Shown here piece by piece: positions 1 to 5,649 of a stretch of 9,572 bases of DNA. The translations under genes and the position numbers were made by a program. The first letter of the stretch is position 1; every line of letters starts with the position of its first letter. The DNA comes from an uncultured Thermoanaerobacteraceae bacterium. GTDB taxonomy: Bacteria; Bacillota; DSM-12270; Thermacetogeniales; Thermacetogeniaceae. The notes under the pieces are model-generated. The model saw only the letters and a list, made by a program, of their open reading frames with translations. It did not search any database and was not told where the DNA came from. The stretch is from NCBI GenBank assembly GCA_937914965.1, contig CALGIY010000006.1, positions 1 to 9,572 of the forward strand. Reading direction: 5' to 3'.

Positions 1-64
1 TCCAGGAGCTTAGCGCCACTTATCCCACAGCTATAAAAAGAAGCGGGGGTATTAGTGAGAGAAA
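1..64. other. Left edge of window, no gene recognised
   Basis: I see no supported coding frame and no recognisable RNA gene in these bases. They lie downstream of the probable terminator of the minus-strand operon. They may belong to the upstream or downstream region of a neighbour outside the window. Confidence 0.4.
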
Positions 65-96
65 GGGGGAAACACCTTTTCAGGTAAGTTTCCCCC
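65..96 (-). terminator. Hairpin terminator of the NifX/MinD operon
   Basis: GGGGGAAAC (65-73) pairs perfectly with GTTTCCCCC (88-96). ACCT (74-77) also pairs with AGGT (82-85), leaving a TTTC loop and a two-base AA bulge. Read on the minus strand, the stem is followed by a modest pyrimidine tract (TTTCTCTC). It lies 33 nt past the stop of the DUF5320-like gene, which is where the operon should end. The weak T tract makes intrinsic termination likely but not certain. A plus-strand role is less likely because no T run follows on that strand. Confidence 0.65.
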
Positions 97-128
97 ATAC
101 AATGGGTGTAACAGAGTAATTTCACAAC

Positions 129-416
129 TTATTTCTGCTCCTCGAGCTCTCCCAGCCGCTTATTAATTTCGTCTAACCGCTGCTGCAAAAAACTTGATTG
201 TTGTTTGAGAACATCTGCTTCATTCCATGACTCTCCCTGGCTCGGTGCAGCAGCCCAGGGTCCAGGAGCGGAATCTCCTTGTGCAGCCCACCAGCGGCGA
301 GGAAGCCAGGGAAAAAACCGGCAGAAAGGTGATGAGTTACCCCTACCTCGACCTCCCCAACCTCGGCCAGGGCCGCCTTTCCAGAACCCAGGTCCGAAAT
401 AGTTACGTCCACGCAT
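129..416 (-). CDS. DUF5320-like Gly/Arg-rich small protein with coiled-coil tail
   Basis: This is a 95-residue protein of unknown function. Residues 1-45 are rich in Gly, Arg, Trp and Phe (GPGFWKGGPGRGWGGRGRG is typical). Residues about 46-63 form a Pro/Ala linker. Residues about 66-95 form a predicted amphipathic coiled coil (LQQRLDEINKRLGELEEQK). This layout is that of DUF5320 proteins, which in anaerobes commonly sit beside NifX-family and MinD-ferredoxin genes, as here. The ATG has a good ribosome binding site (GAGGGGAAG) about 9 nt upstream. It is the last gene of the minus-strand operon and precedes the hairpin at 65-96. The coiled coil suggests oligomerisation, but I infer no biochemical role. 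An overlapping minus-strand frame (493-173) has no family features and was discarded. Confidence 0.75.
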   Translation of the reverse strand: MRGRNYFGPGFWKGGPGRGWGGRGRGNSSPFCRFFPWLPRRWWAAQGDSAPGPWAAAPSQGESWNEADVLKQQSSFLQQRLDEINKRLGELEEQK

Positions 417-434
417 CTATTAACACTTCCCCTC

Positions 435-581
435 TCATTTTTTTTGCTTATTGTCATTATCCATGCTCTTCCTGCACTTCTCACAATAACCATAAAACTG
501 ACAGCAGTAATCTTTAATTAGAAAACCGGTTTTTTCTGTTATCAGATCCAGCAGTTTCTTTGGGAAGAAAGTTAAAATAAT
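435..581 (-). pseudogene. C-terminal remnant of a Fur/PerR-family regulator
   Basis: Between the NifX gene and the DUF5320-like gene, a 48-codon minus-strand frame ends in TGA at 437-435. It encodes LDLITEKTGFLIKD followed by QFYGYCEKCRK. This matches the end of Fur-family regulators, where an amphipathic helix, 'TGF.I..H.LEFYG' and a structural-zinc CxxC (here CEKC) occur in that order. The frame is closed upstream by TAA at 584-582. It has no ATG before the Fur-like part and no room for the DNA-binding domain, because the NifX gene ends at 590. The usually conserved His before EFYG is replaced (DYCCQFYG). I read it as a decayed remnant of a regulator gene that once belonged to the operon. 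A short expressed peptide from a non-ATG start cannot be ruled out. Confidence 0.6.
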
Positions 582-589
582 TTAACTAT

Positions 590-919
590 CTAATGATCAC
601 ACACATTAGTACCTGTTTTCAGGCTTCCATCAAGATACGCTGCCAGCACATCATCTACAACACCACTAGCTCCTACAACCACTTGGATATTTTGCTGGCC
701 AAAAAGCTGCTGAGCCCGGGACCCCATCCCCCCGGCGATCACAACATTAACTCCTTCACCTGCTAGAACACGTGGAAGTAAGCCCGGTTCATGAGCGGGA
801 GGTGTCATATTTTTCTTGCTGACAACCTTCCCATCTTCCACCTCAACGATAGTAAAACTCTCACAGTGTCCAAAATGAGGGCAGACACTATTTTCTTGAG
901 AAGGAATAGCGATTTTCAT
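590..919 (-). CDS. NifX/NifB-C-terminal family protein (Fe-Mo cofactor-binding fold)
   Basis: This 109-residue protein belongs to the dinitrogenase iron-molybdenum cofactor family (PF02579), a ribonuclease-H-like fold that binds metal-sulfur clusters. It starts MKIAIPSQ and carries CPHFGHCESFTIVEV at residues 13-27, the Cys/His-bearing loop seen in stand-alone family members. The core continues through VNVVIAGGMGSRAQQLF to VVVGASG, and a Cys/His pair lies near the end (NVCDH). No nif genes are present, so a role in nitrogenase maturation is unlikely. Such proteins in Desulfovibrio (orange protein) bind a Mo/Cu-sulfur cluster, but whether this one does is inference. The start is fixed by AGGAGG at 933-928, 8 nt from the ATG. 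The gene follows the upstream MinD-type gene by 23 nt, so it is co-transcribed. Confidence 0.85.
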   Translation of the reverse strand: MKIAIPSQENSVCPHFGHCESFTIVEVEDGKVVSKKNMTPPAHEPGLLPRVLAGEGVNVVIAGGMGSRAQQLFGQQNIQVVVGASGVVDDVLAAYLDGSLKTGTNVCDH

Positions 920-942
920 TGTTTTATCCTCCTGTTAAGTTA

Positions 943-1806
943 TTAATTTTTATCCTTGAAAAGATATCCCCTGACGGTTTCCCACATCTCTGTGATGGCT
1001 TCCCCTGCCCTGGTTTCTAGCAGCTGCTCAATAGGCAGTCCCTGTTTAACAACATCAAGAACACTAGGGTCAAAAGGAATCCTCCCCACCAGGTTAATAC
1101 CTTCATCCGCACAGTATCTTTCGATTTCTTGACTCATTTCCTGACTTAGATCCCATTTATTGATGCAGACCAATGCTTCTACACCGAAATGCTGGGCAAC
1201 ACCATGTATTCGTTCCAAATCATGCCGCCCGGAAACAGAGGGTTCAGTTACAATCAGTGCAAGATCTGCCCCGGTGAGAGAAGCGATGACCGGACATCCA
1301 ATACCCGGAGAACCATCAATAATCAATAGAGGCTCATCCTGCACCATACTTTCAGCATTCCGGCGCACCTCTGTTACCAATTTCCCAGATCCCTCAGCAC
1401 CAATTTCCAAAAGAGCATGGGAAAAGGAGCCATATTCAGTTTTTGAAAGCATGGTAACTCCTGTGGTAACTTCCTCCAGCCGTAAGGCTCCTTCAGGACA
1501 AACAAAAACACAAACCCCGCATCCCTCACAGCTCGTAGGGTCTACTTCCATATTCTTGATGGCATTAAAACGACAATATTCCTCACATTTCCCACACTCA
1601 GTGCATTTTTCGGGATCTTTGATCGCCATTTTTGCCCCTTTATACTCCCGTTTCTCCACAACCTGGGGATGGAGCAGTAGATGTTGGTTGGGGGCCTCCA
1701 CATCAGCATCCGCAATAACCAATTCATCAGCAAGTGCGACAAAACTGGCGGTTACCGTTGTTTTGCCTGTTCCGCCTTTTCCGCTGGTCACTACTAGCTG
1801 GCGCAT
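943..1806 (-). CDS. MinD-superfamily ATPase with inserted ferredoxin domain (second of pair)
   Basis: This cytoplasmic protein of 287 residues is a P-loop ATPase of the MinD/Mrp superfamily with a ferredoxin insertion. Visible parts, in order, are a deviant Walker A (SGKGGTGKTT, from residue 8), the DADVEAPN switch region near 33-40, two 4Fe-4S motifs (Cys 68, 71, 74, 78 and Cys 93, 96, 99, 103), and the Walker B-like IIDGSPG near 162-168. Toward the end come TEPSVSGRHDLER and a CINKWD segment, typical of the family. I chose the ATG at 1806-1804 over an in-frame GTG at 1812. AGGAGG (1819-1814) lies 7 nt from the ATG but only 1 nt from the GTG. The reading frame overlaps the stop of the paralogous upstream gene by 13 bp, suggesting translational coupling and a paired complex. 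The ATP-driven task is unknown. Fe-S or metal-cluster handling with the NifX-type proteins is inferred from context. Confidence 0.85.
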   Translation of the reverse strand: MRQLVVTSGKGGTGKTTVTASFVALADELVIADADVEAPNQHLLLHPQVVEKREYKGAKMAIKDPEKCTECGKCEEYCRFNAIKNMEVDPTSCEGCGVCVFVCPEGALRLEEVTTGVTMLSKTEYGSFSHALLEIGAEGSGKLVTEVRRNAESMVQDEPLLIIDGSPGIGCPVIASLTGADLALIVTEPSVSGRHDLERIHGVAQHFGVEALVCINKWDLSQEMSQEIERYCADEGINLVGRIPFDPSVLDVVKQGLPIEQLLETRAGEAITEMWETVRGYLFKDKN

Positions 1807-2654
1807 GAGCACCCCTCCTTTACAGCTTGGTACATCTCAAAGAATTTATCCTGCCATTCAGGCAAAACCTTACTGAAAGGAACACCTGTGGACCCTAAAG
1901 AAGCCAAACGGGAACTAAACTCAATTTCGAGCAAGACAGGAACATTTCGTTCTTGGCAGAGTTCACTAATGATCTTGTTATCCTCACCAGCACGGTTAAT
2001 AACCACACCATGCGGTATTCCCAAATGCTCCACCATTTTTAAAGCTATTTCCAGATCGTGGCGTCCAAAAGGTGTCGGTTCTGTAACCAGCAGGGCAAAG
2101 TCGCTGTCCCGCACTGCCTCTATCACCGGGCAGGATACACCAGCAGGAGAATCGATGATGATTGTGTGTTCTTTTGAATTTGCCAACTCGCTTTTCAGGT
2201 GCCGCGTCACTGGGACTGCGAAAGGCTCACCGATGTTAAGGCGTCCCTGCCAGAACTTGATAGAATCTGCCCATCCTTTTTCGACAACCCCAATCTCCCG
2301 TGTATCTTCCTGCACAGCATCTTTCGGGCAGACAAGGACACAACCTCCACAGCCGTGACAGAGTTCAGGAAAGATCAGGGCCGCACCTTCAGCAACAGCC
2401 AGAGCATTGAACTGGCAGAAGTTGGCGCACTCCCCACAGTAGTCACAGCGATCACGGTCAATTTTTGGGACGGGAATAGAAACTGGCAAAGATTCTTCCA
2501 GCATCGGTTTCAAATACAGTCCGGCATTAGGCTCCTCTACATCCGCATCCACAAGAAGTACTTTTTCGTCTTTTCCTGCCAGAGAAATGGCCAGATTTAC
2601 AGATACAGTAGTTTTCCCCGTACCTCCCTTGCCGCTCAGTACAGAAATTATCAT
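1794..2654 (-). CDS. MinD-superfamily ATPase with inserted ferredoxin domain (first of pair)
   Basis: This 286-residue protein is a paralogue of its downstream neighbour. Walker A (SGKGGTGKTT) starts at residue 7 and the VDADVEEPN switch region lies at 35-43. Two 4Fe-4S motifs follow: Cys 70, 73, 76, 80 and Cys 99, 102, 105, 109. IIIDSPAG sits at about 165-172 and TEPTPFGRHDLE at about 191-202. The C-terminus ends in a short Cys pair (GCSCAS) that the neighbour lacks. The ATG overlaps the stop of the upstream NifX-type gene in an ATGA arrangement and has no clear Shine-Dalgarno of its own. Translation is therefore probably coupled to that gene. Pairs of such ATPases next to NifX-family proteins occur in anaerobes, including the orp cluster of Desulfovibrio. 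The electron or cluster partner is not known. Confidence 0.85.
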   Translation of the reverse strand: MIISVLSGKGGTGKTTVSVNLAISLAGKDEKVLLVDADVEEPNAGLYLKPMLEESLPVSIPVPKIDRDRCDYCGECANFCQFNALAVAEGAALIFPELCHGCGGCVLVCPKDAVQEDTREIGVVEKGWADSIKFWQGRLNIGEPFAVPVTRHLKSELANSKEHTIIIDSPAGVSCPVIEAVRDSDFALLVTEPTPFGRHDLEIALKMVEHLGIPHGVVINRAGEDNKIISELCQERNVPVLLEIEFSSRLASLGSTGVPFSKVLPEWQDKFFEMYQAVKEGCSCAS

Positions 2655-3019
2655 CGGGAACCATGGCCACGGTTCGGCCCACCAGGGGTGGTGATTTCCT
2701 TTAACTCACCGTTCTTATAAAGGTCAAGCACCTCACTCACTTTCCCTCCCGGTGCCTGGAATATCTTTACTCCTCCTGCAGCCAAAACTTTAAAGGCGTT
2801 CGGACCTGGCTGCCCTGTAATCAGCGCTTTTGCTCCCGACTTCAAAAATGCCTGGGCTGCCTTGATTCCGGCCCCACCTCCAGCCGAACTTCCTGGATTG
2901 TTTACCGCTTCATATTCCTGTGTTTCAGTGTCCACCAAAAGAAAGTATGCACATCTTCCAAAGCGAGAATCCACTACGGACTCAAGATCCTTTCCGGCTG
3001 CTGTTACACCAATTTGCAT
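2651..3019 (-). CDS. NifX/NifB-C-terminal family protein, first gene of the operon
   Basis: This 122-residue protein of the dinitrogenase iron-molybdenum cofactor family (PF02579) belongs to a different subgroup from the copy at 919-590. It reads MQIGVTAAGKDLESVVDSRFGRCAYFLLVDTE in segments: a first strand, then the conserved DSRFGRC loop. NNPGSSAGGGAGIKAA (about 41-56) is the Gly-rich segment typical of the Mrp-associated subgroup. A LITGQPGPNAF motif (about 67-77) and a Gly/Pro-rich tail (TTPGGPNRGHGSR) follow. The start is fixed by AAGGAGG 8 nt upstream of the ATG. A promoter and the palindrome at 3072-3061 lie just upstream. It heads the five-gene operon and shares four bases with the next gene. 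Binding of a metal-sulfur cluster is a family inference. Confidence 0.85.
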   Translation of the reverse strand: MQIGVTAAGKDLESVVDSRFGRCAYFLLVDTETQEYEAVNNPGSSAGGGAGIKAAQAFLKSGAKALITGQPGPNAFKVLAAGGVKIFQAPGGKVSEVLDLYKNGELKEITTPGGPNRGHGSR

Positions 3020-3060
3020 CCAAGTAACCTCCTTATAGGTTATCTTTTTTCAAACCATTT

Positions 3061-3072
3061 GGGCATATGCCC
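3061..3072. promoter_or_regulatory. Perfect 12-bp palindrome GGGCATATGCCC, probable operator
   Basis: A perfect 12-base inverted repeat lies 41 nt before the start codon of the first NifX-type gene, just downstream of the best -10 candidate. The same core occurs only once more in the window, at 5582-5592, 39 nt before the Mrp start. A position over or just past the transcription start fits a repressor site. It does not look like a Fur, PerR or LexA box, and I cannot name the binding protein. A DUF134-type or other helix-turn-helix regulator elsewhere in the genome is possible. Confidence 0.6.
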
Positions 3073-3074
3073 TT

Positions 3075-3106
3075 ATGATTGTAATTTACCACGGCAGTTT
3101 CAAAAA
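3075..3106 (-). promoter_or_regulatory. Probable sigma-A-type promoter of the NifX/MinD operon
   Basis: On the minus strand, TTGAAA (3103-3098) is followed after 17 nt by AATCAT (3080-3075). Alternatively TACAAT (3083-3078) is the -10 element with a poor -35 at TTTTTG (3106-3101), also at 17 nt. Either choice puts the transcription start in or next to the palindrome at 3072-3061. The elements are only partial matches, so the exact assignment is uncertain. Confidence 0.4.
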
Positions 3107-3141
3107 AGCAAGTACCTGAACAAATTTAGTTTTTCACAAAG

Positions 3142-3216
3142 TGTCACGGGTTGTCACGGGGACATGTCACGGGGACGGTCCTTTTGACAAAATGCTACAA
3201 GAACGATCTTTTTGAT
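3142..3216. repeat. Short tandem repeats, REP-like intergenic element
   Basis: TGTCACGGG occurs at 3142-3150, and TGTCACGGGG at 3152-3161 and 3165-3174. The last copy runs into ACGGTCCTTTTGACAAAA. A decayed copy of the second half follows: 3202-3216 matches 3174-3188 at 11 of 15 bases. Motifs of the kind 'cacggggacggtccttttgaca' recall dispersed repeats of clostridial genomes, some of them near REP-associated tyrosine transposases. That link is from memory and not shown here. No transposase lies in the window. Confidence 0.5.
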
Positions 3217-3285
3217 ACTCTGTCAGAGGGGTTTGTCTCAGCATTCAGACACAAGTTATCTCTTTTCACAGCGGAGTTAGAAATT

Positions 3286-3312
3286 AAAAAAGCCCTTCTA
3301 TAAAGAGAGGCT
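3286..3312 (-). terminator. Terminator of the DUF1648 gene
   Basis: On the minus strand an AGCCTCTCT arm (3312-3304) folds back on AGAAGGGCT (3299-3291), leaving a short loop. The pairing is four G/C-rich bases, an imperfect centre and three more pairs. A run of six T and then AATTT follow. The element lies about 55 nt after the stop of the DUF1648 gene, as expected for its terminator. Confidence 0.6.
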
Positions 3313-3367
3313 AACATCCCGGTATATAAACAAATCTTTTTCCAACAACTAACGACCAACCACTATT

Positions 3368-3871
3368 TCAACCTATACCCCTTGAACGCCAGATAAAGTA
3401 GAGCGGCGAAACCGTCATAACAGCGATAAACACCCAAAAGAAGGACTGGCCCAAACCTGCAGCATTACCTTGAACTACTTGAAATATATCCCACTGAATA
3501 TAAGCAAACAGCAAAACGATCTCTGCCTTCATTGAACTCATCATCAAACGAGCATTATAATACTGCTCCCAGGCGTTCTTTTCCGTTATCTCAACAACAT
3601 AGTTAAAGGTATGGGGAAACCGATTCAAGATGGTCATCATCAAGTACAGAAAAATATTAAGAGCAAACAGTAAAATCAGCGTGTTCTTACTTCCCCAGCC
3701 ATCCGGTTCTCCGGAAATCCCGAAATGGGTGGGAATCGTTTCAGGTAGGGATGGCCAAAAATGCAGCATTGTCAGCAGATGATAGAGTATTCCAGCAGCA
3801 GCGATAACTTCAAAAAATATTTCTAACCGCGAAAGAGGTATTTTGAGCACAGGAAGTTTTCTTTTTTTCAT
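3368..3871 (-). CDS. DUF1648 domain membrane protein
   Basis: This 167-residue integral membrane protein of unknown function has the DUF1648 hallmark between the first two membrane segments. That is WPSLPETIPTHF followed by GEPDGWGSK, residues 39-62. Hydrophobic segments lie at about 17-37, 63-82, 115-131 and 143-161, giving four likely helices after a basic N-terminus (MKKRK). DUF1648 is also found at the N-terminus of SdpI-type immunity proteins. This protein is shorter and lacks the rest of that architecture, so an immunity role is not supported. The ATG has a GAGAGG ribosome binding site about 8 nt upstream. The gene is monocistronic, with its own terminator downstream and the terminator of the previous operon at 4001-4022 upstream. 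No functional tie to the neighbouring Fe-S genes is apparent. Confidence 0.8.
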   Translation of the reverse strand: MKKRKLPVLKIPLSRLEIFFEVIAAAGILYHLLTMLHFWPSLPETIPTHFGISGEPDGWGSKNTLILLFALNIFLYLMMTILNRFPHTFNYVVEITEKNAWEQYYNARLMMSSMKAEIVLLFAYIQWDIFQVVQGNAAGLGQSFFWVFIAVMTVSPLYFIWRSRGIG

Positions 3872-4000
3872 CTCTTTATCCTCTCTAATGTTTTTAAATT
3901 ATCCACCTTGATTTTACCAAAAGGAGTAACCTGAACATTTATTCAACATATACTGGTATTTATCCTGCAAAAATACCGACCCCACTCCTACCCAAAATAA

Positions 4001-4022
4001 AAGCCCCTGCTGTGAGGGGCTT
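4001..4022 (-). terminator. Terminator of the Mrp/PP-loop ATPase operon
   Basis: AAGCCCCT (4001-4008) and AGGGGCTT (4015-4022) form a perfect 8-bp stem with a six-base loop. On the minus strand it is followed by TTATTTT. It lies 34 nt after the stop of the PP-loop ATPase gene and is the strongest intrinsic terminator in the window. Confidence 0.85.
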
Positions 4023-4056
4023 CTTCTACTAAAACTGTTACCAGCAAACTACTCCA

Positions 4057-4716
4057 CTACTCCAAATGGAGAAAGCAGTGTTTTTCATGTGACTTAATCC
4101 CTTTAACATCCAACTCCAGCGGTTTCTGAAAAAGAGGCCCATCGATGATCACAGTATGATACTCTCCGTTTTCCCCGGCTACATCGATACCCTCTCTCTC
4201 TAGTTCATCCATCATTGGCCTGTCCAATACTTTTCCCAGATAGCGCCGATCCATCTTTTCCTCATTGACTGCCACGACCACCGCCTTAAAGCCCAGGTCC
4301 ACCACTTCAGCAACTATTTCCCGGCGGGTCCGGCCCCAGAGAGGGAGATAAGCTTCCATTCCAGCTGCTGCACTGGCCTTCTCCTGCCACTTGCGGTGCT
4401 CCTCCAAGTCGATGTCACCGTAAACACCTACTTCGACCCCATCTGTATTGAACTTTCGAAGCTGGTCGATAAAAACCTTTTCATACCCGCCCCAGGCAGC
4501 AGCCCCTGTAACCAGGGGAATCCCTAAAGATGCCGCCTGACACTCCAGAATTCTCAAAGGCAGAGCATGTGCCCGAGAGCGTTCACCCTCTTCGGCGAGC
4601 ATTGTAAAAAGGTAGCAGGGTTTTCCTCCTGCCTGTACTGCCTGGTAAAAAGCAAGGCAGGAATCTTTTCCACCGCTCCATGAACTGAAAAAGGGACGAT
4701 TTTTAATGCAAGTCAT
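4057..4716 (-). CDS. PP-loop ATPase of the diphthine-ammonia ligase family
   Basis: This 219-residue protein has the N-type ATP pyrophosphatase signature SGGKDS at residues 14-19. It also has the family's later motifs: GDI (100-102), YLPLWG (123-128) and GENGEYHT (181-188). It matches the Dph6/MJ0570 family (PF01902). In eukaryotes and archaea the family amidates diphthine on elongation factor 2. Bacteria do not make diphthamide, so the bacterial substrate is unknown. The chemistry is expected to be ATP-dependent adenylation. The frame is open upstream to 4791, but I chose the ATG at 4716-4714. It follows a GGAG site by 8 nt and places the SGGKDS loop near the N-terminus as usual. The start overlaps the end of the Mrp gene by 14 bp, so the two are probably co-translated. 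Confidence 0.82.
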   Translation of the reverse strand: MTCIKNRPFFSSWSGGKDSCLAFYQAVQAGGKPCYLFTMLAEEGERSRAHALPLRILECQAASLGIPLVTGAAAWGGYEKVFIDQLRKFNTDGVEVGVYGDIDLEEHRKWQEKASAAAGMEAYLPLWGRTRREIVAEVVDLGFKAVVVAVNEEKMDRRYLGKVLDRPMMDELEREGIDVAGENGEYHTVIIDGPLFQKPLELDVKGIKSHEKHCFLHLE

Positions 4717-5542
4717 CGGTTTTCTCCAAACGTGCAACCAGTTGATCCAGTTCTGGTGTCTCCAGCATCTCCAGTTTACCCTCATCCCCAAAGCTGGTAT
4801 AAGAAGGCTGAATCGGAAGTGTGGCCAAAAGGGGAATGCCAGTTTCCGTACTTACCTGCTCTCCCTTTGGTTTGCCGTAGGGGTAGATCACTTTGCCGCA
4901 CTCCGGGCACTCCAAGAATGCCATATTCTCCACAAATCCGATAATAGGCACACCAAGTGTATTCACCATGCGTACCGCTTTTTTGACGATCATAACGGCT
5001 AAATCCTGGGGAGATAAGACTACTACCACCCCATCCAGTGGAAGTGTCTGCAGTACCGTAAGGGGAACATCCCCGGTTCCAGGTGGGAGGTCCACAAAGA
5101 GGTAATCAAGTCCGTCCCACTCCACATCTTCCCAGAACTGCTTGACAGCCCCGGCCAGCATTGGTCCCCTCCAGATTACAGCCTCATCTTCCCGTTCAAA
5201 AAAGAGATTGAGAGACATCACCTTGATCCCCATTGCGGTCTGGGGAGGAATAAGACCCTGCTTGCCTGTAGCAACCGTTCCACCTTTGAGGCCGACAAGG
5301 TGCGGTATGCTGGGACCTGTAATATCTGCATCCAGGATACCCACCTTCTTGCCCCTTTTTGCCACAGCACTGGCCAGGAGGCTGGTAACAGTGGATTTCC
5401 CTACACCACCCTTACCGCTCATCACAGCGATCACTGATTTGACATCATCCCTGACTTTAATCATGCTCTTCTGTTCACAGGTCGACTCACAGTTTTCGGT
5501 TTTTGAAGAACAAGAATCACACATAGACTCTTTCTTTGCCAT
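4703..5542 (-). CDS. mrp: Mrp/NBP35-family Fe-S cluster carrier ATPase
   Basis: This 279-residue cytoplasmic P-loop ATPase is predicted to bind and transfer 4Fe-4S clusters. Walker A is SGKGGVGKST (from residue 42). DADITGPSIP lies at about 71-80, VDLPPGTGD at about 150-158 and the VENM motif at 204-207. The cluster-bridging CPEC (Cys 212 and 215) is present. The N-terminus adds four cysteines (8, 11, 18, 22; spacing C-x2-C-x6-C-x3-C), recalling the N-terminal ferredoxin-like motif of NBP35. Many bacterial Mrp proteins lack this. The frame is open upstream to an ATG at 5587. The true start is the ATG at 5542-5540, with GGAAGGAG 8 nt before it, because the longer version would begin inside the palindrome at 5592-5582. 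It lies downstream of a siroheme reductase-like gene and overlaps the PP-loop ATPase gene. Confidence 0.9.
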   Translation of the reverse strand: MAKKESMCDSCSSKTENCESTCEQKSMIKVRDDVKSVIAVMSGKGGVGKSTVTSLLASAVAKRGKKVGILDADITGPSIPHLVGLKGGTVATGKQGLIPPQTAMGIKVMSLNLFFEREDEAVIWRGPMLAGAVKQFWEDVEWDGLDYLFVDLPPGTGDVPLTVLQTLPLDGVVVVLSPQDLAVMIVKKAVRMVNTLGVPIIGFVENMAFLECPECGKVIYPYGKPKGEQVSTETGIPLLATLPIQPSYTSFGDEGKLEMLETPELDQLVARLEKTDDLH

Positions 5543-5581
5543 TCGGTTTACTCCTTCCAAATGAAATGAACGGATTCTATT

Positions 5582-5592
5582 GGGCATATGCC
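5582..5592. promoter_or_regulatory. Second copy of the GGGCATATGCC palindrome, probable operator
   Basis: GGCATATGCC (5583-5592) is a perfect 10-base palindrome, and the flanking G at 5582 extends identity with the site at 3061 to 11 of 12 bases. It lies 39 nt before the Mrp start codon, against 41 nt at the other site. It is also just downstream of -10 candidates. The conserved sequence and placement in front of two related Fe-S gene sets support a shared regulator. Confidence 0.6.
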
Positions 5593-5595
5593 GAC

Positions 5596-5615
5596 ATTCT
5601 AGGTCTAATATAACA
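5596..5615 (-). promoter_or_regulatory. Possible promoter -10 elements of the Mrp gene
   Basis: On the minus strand there is an extended -10 candidate TGT-TATATT (5615-5607) and a second candidate TAGAAT (5601-5596). Neither has a convincing -35 box. Both would start transcription at or just before the palindrome. A short palindrome CCATTAATGG (5619-5628) lies immediately upstream and may be incidental. Confidence 0.3.
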
Positions 5616-5649
5616 CATCCATTAATGGAAAACCATATTTAATACTGCA

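Larger units (their letters stand above)
3020..3367. other. 348-base intergenic region: promoter, operator, repeats, terminator
   Basis: No coding frame is supported here. From the left it holds the ribosome binding site and leader of the NifX-type gene, a 12-bp palindrome (3061-3072) and a probable minus-strand promoter (3075-3106). These are followed by short tandem repeats (3141-3216), about 70 bases with nothing recognisable, and the minus-strand terminator of the DUF1648 gene (3286-3312). The bases from 3313 to 3367 are the untranslated 3' region of that gene. Confidence 0.7.

Noticed and set aside
173..493. Overlapping 106-codon minus-strand frame across the DUF5320-like gene and the Fur remnant
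   Set aside because: It has no recognisable family and starts inside the Fur-like frame. The alternative frames here encode a DUF5320-like protein with a proper ribosome binding site and a Fur-like segment.
1807..1812. GTG start for the second MinD-type gene
   Set aside because: The Shine-Dalgarno lies only 1 nt from it, whereas the ATG at 1806 is 7 nt away and gives the usual N-terminus.
1160..1876. 238-codon plus-strand frame
   Set aside because: It is antisense to the MinD-type gene, whose frame carries Walker A and eight cluster cysteines. The antisense product has no family features.
3142..3174. Possible CRISPR array
   Set aside because: The units are only 9-10 bases with spacers of 1-3 bases, and no cas genes are present.
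5543..5587. Longer N-terminus for the Mrp protein from an ATG at 5587
   Set aside because: It would overlap the palindrome and lacks a ribosome binding site. The internal ATG at 5542 has a strong one and begins with the Cys-rich segment.
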